Shown in pieces: positions 37,523 to 47,886 of a DNA stretch of 64,000 nucleotides. The translations under genes were made by a program, and so were the position numbers. The stretch covers positions 364,979 to 428,978 of the forward strand of contig MU385872.1 of NCBI GenBank assembly GCA_022497145.1, in the 5' to 3' direction. The notes under the pieces were generated by a model. It made no database searches, was not told where the DNA came from, and saw only the letters and a list, made by a program, of their open reading frames with translations. The DNA comes from Rostrohypoxylon terebratum. Its lineage: Eukaryota > Ascomycota > Sordariomycetes > Xylariales > Hypoxylaceae. The first letter of the stretch is position 1, and each line of letters begins with the position of its first letter.

Positions 37523-37996
37523 ATGCCGACCCCCGAATCTGAGGCCTTCCTGGCAAAGAAGCCTACAGTTCCTCCTACCTTCGAAGGTGTTGACTTCGAC
37601 GACAACAAACGATTGAAGCAAGCACAGGATGCCATCATTAGAGAACAATGGGTGGGAGTTATGATGGGTCGATTAGTGCGAGAGGAGCTGAGCAAATGCT
37701 ACTACCGCGAGGGTGTCAACCACCTTGAGAAGTGCGGTGCTTTAAGAGGTGAGCTTGGTTCTACTTGCTGGGTGAATACTGCCCGGGATTGTGCGAGCAG
37801 TCGCATCATTATAAAAACAGTAGAGGGTGGCGTAAACAACAGATAAACTAATATTGCAACAGAAAAATACCTCCAGCTGCTTAAGGATAACCGAGTACAG
37901 GGTTACATGTTTGAGCAACGACACGTCTCCCGCTCGAATGTTGTCAAGGATGGAGTAGAGCAAATAGTAGATACGGAGTTGAGGAAGACAAAGTAA
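37523..37996 (+). CDS. NDUFB10: Complex I subunit NDUFB10/PDSW (fungal 12-kDa type)
   Basis: Exons 37523-37748 and 37863-37996 join across a 114-bp intron (GTGAGC donor, GCAACAG acceptor) to give 119 aa. A short charged protein with a conserved cysteine pair (KCYYREG and EKCGALRE) spaced twelve residues apart, and a Lys/Asp/Arg-rich C-terminal half. These features match the PDSW/NDUFB10 accessory subunit in the membrane arm of mitochondrial NADH:ubiquinone oxidoreductase, where the cysteines form intermembrane-space disulfides. No presequence is seen, as usual for this subunit. Confidence 0.85.
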
Positions 37997-38482
37997 TGGG
38001 AGAGCGAAACGCAAAGCAATGAATGTCAGCCCATGAGCTTTAAACAGTGGAAAGCTTTATATGAGGCCAATTTGGTGCAATGGGAACTTCCCAAACATCT
38101 CTGGGACCGTCATATTGTACATAGCAGGGAACCCAACTTCAGGGACATAAATTCCAAGAAAGTAGCCATGATGAAGCTGTGAAACATTCCTATAAAACAT
38201 TATTTGCATATTAATGCGTACCAACTTATCCTGATACCCGGTAATTCGAGATCCGGGGTTGAGGCTCTTGAGCTGACAGGCTGATGGCCCCTCCACTTTA
38301 GTGAGTTAGTGGATACAGCATATTAATCGACTGGACAATTGGGTGGATATCGGCGAAATCGATCCCAAAAGCTCCGACCTTCGCATACAAAATTTCTAGA
38401 GCTTCAAAACCTCAAAACCTCAAAAATCCGAACCCACCAATTCAATCCGACATCTCACTCATTCTAACATAAGTCATCCGCC
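37997..38482. other. Intergenic spacer
   Basis: No gene is seen. The end of the stretch carries a triple CTTCAAAACCTCAAAACCTCAAAA-like repeat close to the next start, probably within the leader or promoter. Confidence 0.5.
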
Positions 38483-39238
38483 ATGATATGTAAGCGCTGT
38501 CTCCAGCGCGCTTCAGCGCTCAGCTCGCGCATACCACTTCGAACCTCGCGCGCCGTGCGACCATTCTCAACCACACTCACGCAGAGATCACCCCCCGCAG
38601 CCGACTCTCCATCATCCACACCCAAACCATCAAGCGAACCACCTGTCCTCACCACACCGTTAGCCGACTCCGCAGCCAACGAGCCGAAGCCCAGGATATC
38701 AGCGTGTCCCGAAGGCACCATCCTGACGGGTATAAACTACTTCAAGAACCGGGAAGATCCCGTCGCTCTAGCCGACGATGCGTATCCGTCGTGGCTATGG
38801 ACATGCATAGAGACGGAGAAAAAGGAAGAGGAAGAAGTCGAAGACGAAGGAGACGAATTCTGTAAGTTTCTCTGGCCATTTCACGAATCCAGACCCCCTC
38901 CAGAGTGATGCGCCAAGCCCGCATTTACTCTTCCATATAGATATATATCTATGCATACACAACCGACTAACCCCCTCCCAGCCAAATCCAAAAAGCAGCG
39001 ACGTCTAGCAGCGAAACGCCAGCGCGCGATCGAAGCCAAGATCCTAGAAGGTGGCGACCTGTCAGCTCTGATGCCCAAGATCCCGCTGCACCACCAGAGC
39101 ATCAACCTACCTGGCAACGAGGAGGGCACAATGGAGGGCGTCCTCGCGGCCAAGGAGGCCCGGGATGAGTTGAACAGGTCCATGCGCAAGGATCGGAAGA
39201 AGAGTATTAAGGAGGCCAACTACTTGAAGACCATGTAA
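38483..39238 (+). CDS. MRPL37: Mitochondrial large-subunit ribosomal protein mL54
   Basis: Exons 38483-38861 and 38982-39238 join across a 120-bp intron (GTAAGT donor, CTCCCAG acceptor) to give 211 aa. The first 30 residues are Arg/Ser-rich with no acids, a mitochondrial presequence. A Pro/Ser-rich linker follows. Residues 75-110 carry the family block (CPEGTILTGINYFKNREDP and YPSWLW). The C-terminal part is Lys/Arg-rich (KQRRLAAKRQR), and ends NYLKTM. This matches yeast Mrpl37/mL54 of the mitochondrial 54S subunit. It is convergent with TAF7. Confidence 0.88.
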
Positions 39239-39762
39239 TAGACTTATGATGTTCAACGAGATCTGACGGCATATATACATTCGGTAATCTGTTACAAGAT
39301 GGATGGATGAGAGGGAAAGCGTGACCTCGGGTAAGGGTGAAAGCCAGGCGTAGCTTTACCCGCCAAGATGTACTATACGCGAGTAGACCTGTAAACAAAA
39401 ATATCACATACATGTCAAAGAATTGCGACCGAGCACTTCTCGCAATGTACGGCGAATTGTTTAGACGCTAGCTATATTGTATTCATCAATTGCAAAAGCA
39501 TTGGGCTGTCCATCCACAAATATGTGGATGTCCCAAGTATCAATCCGTTGTAATTCCAGCCTTACGTAGCGTTCCAGGGTATCGTTCCAGTAACTCCTTA
39601 AACCACCCGATTGCCCACGTCATTGATATGGACCTAGTATGCCACGTACGCCTTGATTTGTGCAATTGTCCCAGTACCAAGATTTAGAAACCCCCAGAAA
39701 GTTTTTCTGCCGCCATTCCATTATGGCTTCTTCCACCCGTTCTTATGAATACACCGAATGAA
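39239..39762. other. Convergent 3' spacer
   Basis: Lies between the converging mL54 and TAF7 genes. No gene is seen. Confidence 0.5.
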
Positions 39763-41304
39763 TTAGTCCTCGTCTGTCAAGCCTAGTGCGGCTTTCTTGA
39801 CAGCGATCTCCTTCTCGAGATTGGCCTTCGTCGTCAAGATGCGTCTCTTCAGGATCGGCGCGGTAACTTCGGCGAGTTGTCGCAATGTGTCCTCGTAGGA
39901 TTTGTTAAGGTGATCAAGCTCGTCGAGTTTCTCTTTGCGCTCTCGCTCTGCGACCAATTGTTCTTCGTCGATATCTTCGTCCTCTTCGTCTTCGTCATCC
40001 TCTTCGTCCTCATCCTCGTCTTCTTCTGATAAGGGCTCCTCAACGGCGGGTGCCGGAGTAATAGCATCCATAGTCATTGGAGTTGGCGCCTCTGGCACGT
40101 CCAGTGCTATATTTGGTGTGGCGGCAACTGGTTCTGGCTCCTCAAGTTGTGTTTCATCCTCATTCAGTGCGGCCTCCATAGCGGCAAACAACTCGTCGTC
40201 TTCTTCTATTCCGCCCTCCATTGCTTCAGGCTGGTCTCCGAAGTAATCTTGCTCAAGTTCCCCCTCAGCGTCCTCTTCATCATCCTCATCCGAGGACTCA
40301 TAGTCGTCGTGTACAACTTCAACGTGCGTTTCCAAGGCAGCTGCGTCGTCCTCCAATAGCTTGGCAACACGAGCTGCGCTATTCTGCCATTGCTTCTCGG
40401 AAAGCGTCTTTCTAAATCGTCGGTGGACAGCATCGTGCATTGGAGGGGTGAGACCATGTGGCCATTTATAATCGTTCTTCAAAACCATTTCCGGGAGTGG
40501 GACGGTTTTAGCTTCAGCCTCGTTCTTGACCTTCTCAAAGCAGAGCAGCATCTCTGATATATCTGAGTTCTTCATCATGTTCTTCTTGTCCCATGTCTTG
40601 GTTGCCTCTGTGATAGTGGGTAGCTGGACTAGGACAGCCGCATAATGGTTTCCGTCAATAGTTACTACAGCTCGACGTGACTTAGCATCGATAAACTGAA
40701 GGCTAAAATCGGCACCTCCCATCTGCTTAGGCACACCCATTGTTCCCTCCTCTATAGCTTTGCGCAAATAATCCATCGACGAGTCGGGAAGGGTGCGAAT
40801 AACAAATGTAGATTCGCGTATGGGGTCAAGTTCACGGTCGCTTGCCTCAGAATCGTACCCGTCGCCAGGGCGGTGTTCAATAGGTTCGCCTCGAGGCTTG
40901 AACCTAATCCCACTGATCGGAGTAGCGGGCGCGGCTGATGCGTTTTTAATCTTGATCATCTTACTTGGCCTTGCAGCTTCATGGCGGGTCTCCGACAACG
41001 GGCGGTCTTCGTCATCGCTATCGAAACCGCGCTTCTTCGATTCGATCAGCTTCTTCGTGGGCTTAGAAGTTCTTCCTGCTTTAGACTTGGTAATCGTCGG
41101 TGTCGGGGCAGGGGAAGTGGCTGCCGGTGTGCCTGGTTGGCTACCCCCTAATTTCTCCTTGAGATTGATTTTGATCTTCTCTCTCGAAGGAGTAGGAGCA
41201 GTGTTTAGCTTAAGCTTAGGCTTAGGATTGTCGGAATTGGAAGGGGGCGGCATGCTCTGACTTGTGTCGAGCTTGAGTGTAGGTTTCGCATTGATGGAAG
41301 ACAT
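39763..41304 (-). CDS. TAF7: TFIID subunit TAF7 (TAFII55)
   Basis: Single exon of 513 aa from the ATG at 41304 (an in-frame stretch upstream has no ATG). Residues 1-165 are Lys/Pro/Ser-rich. The TAFII55 domain spans about 165-320, starting ESTFVIRTLPDSS and containing the RRAVVTIDGNHYAAVLVQLP block and the WDKKNMMKNSDISEM segment. The C-terminal half alternates acidic tracts (Glu/Asp) and a terminal coiled coil from about 440 on. It is a core TFIID subunit needed for RNA polymerase II initiation. It is divergent from the TAF3-like gene. Confidence 0.92.
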   Translation of the reverse strand: MSSINAKPTLKLDTSQSMPPPSNSDNPKPKLKLNTAPTPSREKIKINLKEKLGGSQPGTPAATSPAPTPTITKSKAGRTSKPTKKLIESKKRGFDSDDEDRPLSETRHEAARPSKMIKIKNASAAPATPISGIRFKPRGEPIEHRPGDGYDSEASDRELDPIRESTFVIRTLPDSSMDYLRKAIEEGTMGVPKQMGGADFSLQFIDAKSRRAVVTIDGNHYAAVLVQLPTITEATKTWDKKNMMKNSDISEMLLCFEKVKNEAEAKTVPLPEMVLKNDYKWPHGLTPPMHDAVHRRFRKTLSEKQWQNSAARVAKLLEDDAAALETHVEVVHDDYESSDEDDEEDAEGELEQDYFGDQPEAMEGGIEEDDELFAAMEAALNEDETQLEEPEPVAATPNIALDVPEAPTPMTMDAITPAPAVEEPLSEEDEDEDEEDDEDEEDEDIDEEQLVAERERKEKLDELDHLNKSYEDTLRQLAEVTAPILKRRILTTKANLEKEIAVKKAALGLTDED

Positions 41305-41734
41305 GATGTGTATTTGAAGATTGGTGATGGTTGAAGACAAATGGGATGGTCGCGTCTCGACGTCTCAATAAATTGAGATGAAGAGATGAGACTTCGAATC
41401 AACTCTCGGTTGTCGTTGTATTCAGTACAAACAGTAAAGAATCAGAGAATGTAGTCGGAAATTTGTAAATGTTGCTTGAAAATGCAGAACTTCAAACCTG
41501 CTTGTGGGATGAATATAGGATGAAGAGATGGGAAATCTGGAAAACGCGACAGACGCAGAAGTTAGAACAGGTCTGGGGTCGCCCTCCAGTTTCCGATGGG
41601 CTTTATCGATAAGGACTTGCTTCTGTGGGGCTAGACTTCCAAGTTCAACCTTGGCGTGGGGCAAATTCAGCCAATTAAGACTACTAATTCTGTACTAAAT
41701 GTCAGCTGATTATGTAATAATACCACGGTTCTTA
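41305..41734. other. Leader and upstream region of TAF7
   Basis: No gene is seen. Several short frames here lack ATG starts or family content. Confidence 0.45.
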
Positions 41735-41883
41735 CCAGGCAGAAGGACCAGAGAGAAAGTGCCCCATGTATTAATGGCACCGTAATACACTGTCCCGATT
41801 GACCAATCAAAAACCGGGATTTATACAGTGTATCACGGTACTATTAGTACATAGGGCACTTTCTCTCTGGTCCTTCTGCCAGG
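41735..41883. mobile_element. Foldback MITE with TA target-site duplication
   Basis: A 149-bp element begins CCAGGCAGAAGGACCAGAGA and ends with the near-perfect reverse complement; the outer 30 bases of each arm differ at one or two positions. Pairing continues with mismatches to a CCCG/CGGG stem around a loop near 41800-41818, so nearly the whole element can form a hairpin. It is flanked on both sides by TA (41733-41734 and 41884-41885), as expected for a Tc1/mariner-type non-autonomous element. It has no coding capacity and lies between two divergent TFIID genes. Confidence 0.85.
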
Positions 41884-41885
41884 TA

Positions 41886-42693
41886 CGCGAGATTTTAGAC
41901 TAGTCCATTTCTGGACGGAAGCTCTCCGCGTTAGTGACCTTAATAGTGACTGAAAACTCCCGCCGATTTTCAAGTTCTACATATTCACCCTATGAAAATA
42001 GCATCAAATCTCGAGTATCACGATAAAACCCTTTCCAACGGCTAGCCATGGTGTGCTAACTGCGCAAATGGCAAAAGGGATAATACGGTCGACCAAGTTT
42101 GGTTAGCTTGTAGTTGACACTGATCGCTACTTCCCCTACTTGCCATAATCCACGGCAATATCAACATTGACGTGCTTTCCGAGTTCCAACCCGAGCTTGC
42201 GGTTTTTGAAAAATATATAGCACTAAAACCTACAGTACTAATAACTCTTTTCTTTTTCCCTCTTTTTTTCCAAACTTAACATACACCACCTTCTTTAATT
42301 CCTTGCAAAGCTCCTACCTAGCAAGTTCATCTTTTGTCGTCCTCATTAATACAGTTTGACAACCTTACATTGCGAGATCTTCCCGTCTCTGTTCCTTCTC
42401 ACTCTTTTCGTGCAATTCTTGCAATCTATATAATCATCTCAATCGATACACCCTCTTCAGTACTGTCTTCCATACATCAGTCACTGCAACGCAGGTATTC
42501 AATTCCACCTTCATGTCTCGTTCCATGTTCCTGCTTCGAGGAAAGACAGCTAACCCATACTCGCTAGACCTAGAACTTCTAGCCGTCTGTCGCATTGTTT
42601 CTCTAGCATCAGGCGCGTCCTAGATACCGCCGTCGAGGTCTCAGAGCTACCCATCTACAACCCCCCCAAAAATCATCTCAACCTTTACTCGCC
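41886..42693. other. Promoter region of the TAF3-like gene
   Basis: No gene is seen. The last 400 bases are CT-rich, typical of a fungal leader. Confidence 0.45.
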
Positions 42694-43483
42694 ATGTCCT
42701 CCCAAGATCTCCAGAACCTCCGCGGCCCTGATGCCTACGAACTACACCATGCGCTCCTCCGACCTGTCATCCTCCAAATAATGCGCGCGCAAGGCTACCA
42801 CTCCTCAACCCCTGCGACCGTTGACGCGTTCACCAGCCTAGTCGCTAGGTATATGATGACTGTGTCTCGCCGCGTTGCAAAGGTTGCCAGCGCGAGGGAT
42901 GAGAATGGTGTGTCTTGCGTTCCCGACATTACAGATGTTCGCATGGCGCTGGAAGACTGTGGCGCCTTCAAGCCAAACAAGGAGTTCACTGAGCAAGTGT
43001 ATTACGGCAAGGAGGACACCCGCGGAGTCGACAATTTCATTCAGTGGGCGATGGGACCCAAGAACATGCGCATCCGCAAGGTTGCTGGTCTCGACAAACC
43101 GACTGCGGGCGAGGCGGAGATCGAGGGAGCAGAAGAATTTCGAGAGACAGACTACCTTAGTTGTAAGTACAAACATCCTTCAACACATGCTTACGTAATA
43201 TCAGAATCACAATCATGCTAACAACCCGGTTACAGCGCTTAAGCGAAAACACAATAGGACGGGCGACGACTCGAAGTATGCTAGCACCATTCTCGGTCGT
43301 GGCGTCGTCGAGCCAGAGCTTAGGGAGAATCCGGTTCGCGAATGGGCTGAGCGGATGCACAAACGAGCCAACCGTCCTCCTCAACCTGAGGCTCCTGAAG
43401 ACTCTCCCCGACCTCCAAGCTCCGGCCTAAGCTCTCTTGCCGACGAAGACGTCGACAGGATGCAGATGGATATGGGCTTTTAG
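42694..43483 (+). CDS. TAF3: TFIID subunit TAF3-like, bromodomain-associated histone fold
   Basis: Exons 42694-43162 and 43236-43483 join across a 73-bp intron (GTAAGT donor, TTACAG acceptor, GCTAAC branch site) to give 238 aa. Residues 13-95 form a histone fold of the bromodomain-associated type (ALLRPVILQIMRAQGYHSS, then a central long helix and DITDVRMALEDCG). A second conserved block at the junction (DYLSSLKRKHNRTGDDSKYASTILG) is, as I recall, typical of fungal TAF3. There is no C-terminal PHD finger, which is usual for fungal forms. TAF8 and SPT7 share the fold and remain less likely alternatives. Confidence 0.8.
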
Positions 43484-44269
43484 ACGTCTGGTAATTGGCA
43501 GACATACATGCCTTTACCATTACTTTACCATCACCTTCTCAGTCATAAGATACCACGGGATCAATTGGGACGTGCGTCGGAGTTAGGGGCATGGTCACGG
43601 CGTTGATAACTAGGTTTTGTTTCTATGGAGATTTGTTTTGGCATTACGCATTGGCTGTTTGACGAGATATTACTGTGGCTGACGCTTTTTGATAAATTTC
43701 GTGATGTCTGCGATGCTTGTAAAATGGTCGTTGGCCCGTAATAGGACACTTCCGCCCTGCTAAAAGCAGTGACGTCCACAACAGCCAAAACGTCCGTTTT
43801 TCATATATCAGTGATATGTTGAAGCGACTGGAAATAGGCTATACATCTCTAAGCTCGTATACCCACGGCCGTATGAAGCGAGGGCTGTCCATCTGTTAGC
43901 AAAAGTCAACATCCCTTGAGCACTGTAAGCAACATCTTTCACCATGTGATTCATTGAATTCTATTACAGACTAATAGGGAACCGCAATCCGCAGCTCCGC
44001 GTCATATTCCAACTCCCTTGATATATGTATGTAGGCGGCAGACTATGATATCTAGCACACATGCACCTGTTATCCCTTCCCCCAACCCTGACTGAAATAT
44101 GAGCGAGCGGACCGAACAATCCGGCCTATATGCTTCCCAAAACAAAGTAAAAATCTCTCTTTTTTAGTTGCGTTGACGACAGAGGGGTATTTATGTTCAA
44201 AGAAAAAAAAATATCCAAAAATTCCAAAACATGTCTGCGCTTTTATGAAAATCCTCGTCCTCTTCCTTT
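43484..44269. other. Convergent 3' spacer
   Basis: Lies between the converging TAF3-like and F-box genes. No gene is seen. Confidence 0.5.
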
Positions 44270-47200
44270 TTACATCACGGCACACTTTTTGTCTCTTGGT
44301 TGGCCTCCAGGAGCTGCTGCAGCCCAAGTCAAGTCCGTCCATGGCTCGCTATTCTTGTTCTTGTTCTTACTCCTCTTCCGGCCTGTCCATCCCCGAAGCC
44401 TCGCATCCTTGATATTCTTGAGTGCTCCTCTCCGAGCACGACTCTGGCGTCGTGTCAAACTCGTATGGTGGCGGAGCGGCGTAGAGTTGGGCTGTGAAGG
44501 TGGCTGCTCTCCATGATTGATGCTAGAAATAGTTTCAAGGCGCTCGACGGTAGGTCGAAGAAGGTGAGCTCCCGATATTGGCCTAGGATGGCGAGCAACT
44601 GGAGCATGCAAGATTGGTTCTGAAGGTCGTCTCCCGTCCAATTGGCCAGGAGCATCGAATGCACCGCTTACGCCCGTTGGTGTGCTTATAATCAGGGGCT
44701 GGTCCGAATCTGCTGGTGGTTGCATTTCGGGGATCCCACTATACCGCCTCGAATCTCGCTGGCTACGACTACCCACAGGTACGCGGGGGAATTGGAAACT
44801 GCCAGATGCAGGACGAGGAGCACCAGTACTATCCTGTCTTCTGTGAAGGCGCGCTAATTGATCCGGTGTGGGTGCCGGTGGTAAAGCTGCTGCTATGATT
44901 TCCTCGCCGTACTGATTCGTAGCAGGTGCGGAGTGGGGATAGCCGCTCAATGAGGGTGCAGAGGGCGTACCCGACAAAGGGAAAGCCCTGGGCCAGGTTT
45001 GAGCGTTGGGGAGTCTGCCGACAATTGGATAGGCGCCACCATGTGAATTGTCCCACCTCTGATTGCCCACAGTCGACGATGGAGTCGTAGAATTGTTGTG
45101 ATACGTACTAGATGATCCTGGGCGGGATCCCCCCATAAATGGGTGCGACCTAGATGACGTTGGTGTATATTCCGTACGCCACGACGACGCTGTATTATGC
45201 AGGCTAGGTCGTTCGGGGGTTACATTCATCGCGTCAGCGTCCTCAGGTCTGTGGGGGCTTGTGGCTCGGGGAGGAGTCCCAACCGGAGACACATTATATA
45301 TATCTTCGTCATCCACATGGGGGCGATTGTCTCGCGAGAAAGTGGGAGATTGTCCACCTATTGGCACAGCAGATCTACTACCGTTCAAAGAATTGTTCAT
45401 CCCTCCTTGTCGTGAAAATTCATAGTTCCAAGACATGTGGGATGCCTGCTCTCGGAATGGAGTTGTTTGAAGACGGGGTAGCTCAGGGCGACCAGAGCCC
45501 GCTTGTGAATATGAGCCTACTGGGGTTTGTTGAACAGGTGGGATAGATGATGGAAGCGGTGGCACCGGTGGGATTGAGGATGGGAGAGGAGGAACAGGCG
45601 GAATAAAACTTCCATCGCTTTGCGGAAGTCCGACGCCGGATATAATAGAATGGCGTAGAAACGCAGGCATGTCGCCAGGGTCGTCCTTAGTATATGGTGG
45701 TGGGGGAGGTACCCAGTTATCAGCGTCACTTTCATGAGGATGTTCCGCTCTCCCGTCGGCGCGTCTATATTCGATTCGACCAGCCGCGGCCGGTTGCGGG
45801 TTCCGTTGACGGCTCACAGCCGCAGCCGTTGCGGCACGGCGCAGGGTCGGTCCAGATCGTGGGTTGGCATGAGCATATGGAGCATCGAGGGCCTCTTGAG
45901 CCTCCTCCAAGGAAACATCTTCCATCTCATCCAATGCTGTCACATGGGAGTTCGACCGCGCTGTAGCCATAGGCCGCGGTACCAACGGATCCTCCGAGTC
46001 GTCAATAGTGTAAGATGTTGATGGCCGAAGCAAAGCATCAACCTGGCGAGACGAGGTTGCCGCCACAGACATCACACTGTTCCGATTGCCCCTCCGTTGT
46101 GCCACTGTTCTTCTCCTTACAATAGCCACTTCGGTATCGATGTCTCGATACTCCTCTTCTAGTATTTCAGCCTCATTGGTCCCAACTTCAATGGTGATCT
46201 CCTTTTCTTCGCCATCCACCGGGCTATAGTTGAAATCCAATATTGTAATTCGCCCTCCATCTACGAAGTCGATGCCATCCTCCTCAGTTATAGGTTTGGG
46301 AGGCATGACACCTCGCGCAGCAACAACCAGGCGTTCCTCGAGAGACGTATCGCCAAAGCCCGAAACCCACTTGACAGTACTCACGCCAGTCAACTGGGTA
46401 ATATTACGCCCGCATACGAAATTGTTGCGGAACTTGTCGCAAAGTATCTGCCATTGGGGAACACGCCCGCCATTTACGTCCTGTACTCGTGGTGACCGAA
46501 CTGAGACTCCGCTATTCATACGATGCAATTCAGGAGAGCCGTTCGAATCAGACGTAACATGGTTACTTTCAGGGACAGCCTCTAAATCCTCGGGTATACC
46601 GTACAGCCACACATCTTTCCCTTCAAATCCAGCAGAAACGAGATCACCATGATAATTAGCGGCGGGTGAGGTACATGGAAGCAGAGGCCCAGGCGAGGAT
46701 GCACTGGGAACGGGTCCAGTGAAATAAGTGGTTCCGTTGCGAAGGTCGTCGATTCTCACGGCGCGAAAGGTCTCGAAGCTTCGGTCGTAGGTAAATGTCC
46801 AAGTCGCCTCCATAGAACCCGATTCCTGTAATAAAACAGCATGGCTACAGTCTCGGCTTGTATTTGGGAAAAGAATAGAAGTAGTCCATAAAGCGCTAAT
46901 ATTGTTCTCTTCGCACATTTGATTTTCAGGGTCGTAATACGGAGCCGTCAGGATAACAGTATTTGGTGTATGCGATGATGTGGTTGTTCCCAACAGCTGG
47001 GTTCCATCGAACGAGAAGGCGAGGGAATCGACACCATCGCATTTTACAGCTCTTCGGTCTGTCGGCAAAGCCCCTGGGTTTAAAGATGATACCTCGATGC
47101 CGCCTTCATACGCAGCCGCCAGAACTCGCCCACATGGAGACAACGCGATCGCACGAGGAGCATGGTCTAGGATCAACGACTGCATCCGACGAGGCGGAAC

Positions 47201-47886
47201 CTTGCTCAAATCATATAGATCAACCTGCATATCAGTTGACAAGACCGCAAGAAGGCTAGCATCGTCTAGTATGCACGCTGACGCGGGGCGGCGCAATATC
47301 TTAAATTCTCGCTTCACAGCCAGCTCCGGCTCCCTTACATCAAAGACAAATATTCGAGAAGAATTGTACGCCAGGATATGATGACCCTTAGGGGACGGGC
47401 TGAATTGCATTCCCTCACCTCCAGGCGCAGAGGATGAACCGATACAATTTGATATCAGCTTGACTGTAGTCGACTTCGGTCGTAGGTATGCTTCAAACAA
47501 GTTCCTCTTGACTTCGCGGGCGAACAAGCGACGGAGCTCGGGTAGATTATCATCGTCGCCGACCGTTGCGGCTGGCACGGAGTTGTGACTAGACGCATAG
47601 GAGGCGCATCTCGAGAGGTGGAAAGCATAGAGATGGGCGTGCTGAGAAACACGCCTCCATTTCGAATTCAGGAGAACGAGAGAGGCAAACGATTCAGGGT
47701 CGGTCAATTGGAGAATTCTATAGCGAACAGCACATTAACAACAGCACACAGTAAGACCGATGGCGACAAAACCTACTGGACAATGATCTCGTCAGGAAGC
47801 CTATCGAAAGCTGAAGGCGAAAGCTTGTCGCTGGATACGGTCAGCTTCTCGTCCATATCGGACAGTTGAATCTCGGCTTCGGACAT
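44270..47886 (-). CDS. Large F-box/beta-propeller protein with C-terminal CaaX box
   Basis: Exons 47886-47777 and 47717-44270 join across a 59-bp intron to give 1185 aa. The intron falls in the F-box itself: joining restores FDRLPDEIIVQILQLTDPE, followed by the SLVLLNSKWRRVS helix (about residues 27-58). Residues 110-500 form beta-rich repeats with WD-like blades (HILAYNSSRIFVFDV, AIALSPCGRVLAAAY, SLAFSFDGTQLLG). From 550 to 1100 the chain is disordered, rich in Pro, Ser, Arg and Gly, with PPVPPLPSSIPPVPPLP proline repeats. The last residues are Lys/Arg-rich and end KKCAVM, a CaaX box with Met last, which predicts farnesylation. I infer a substrate adaptor of an SCF ubiquitin ligase anchored at a membrane; the target is unknown. 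Confidence 0.87.

Noticed and set aside
39935..40246. Poly-Ser frame on the plus strand
   Set aside because: Antisense of the Asp/Glu tracts of TAF7.
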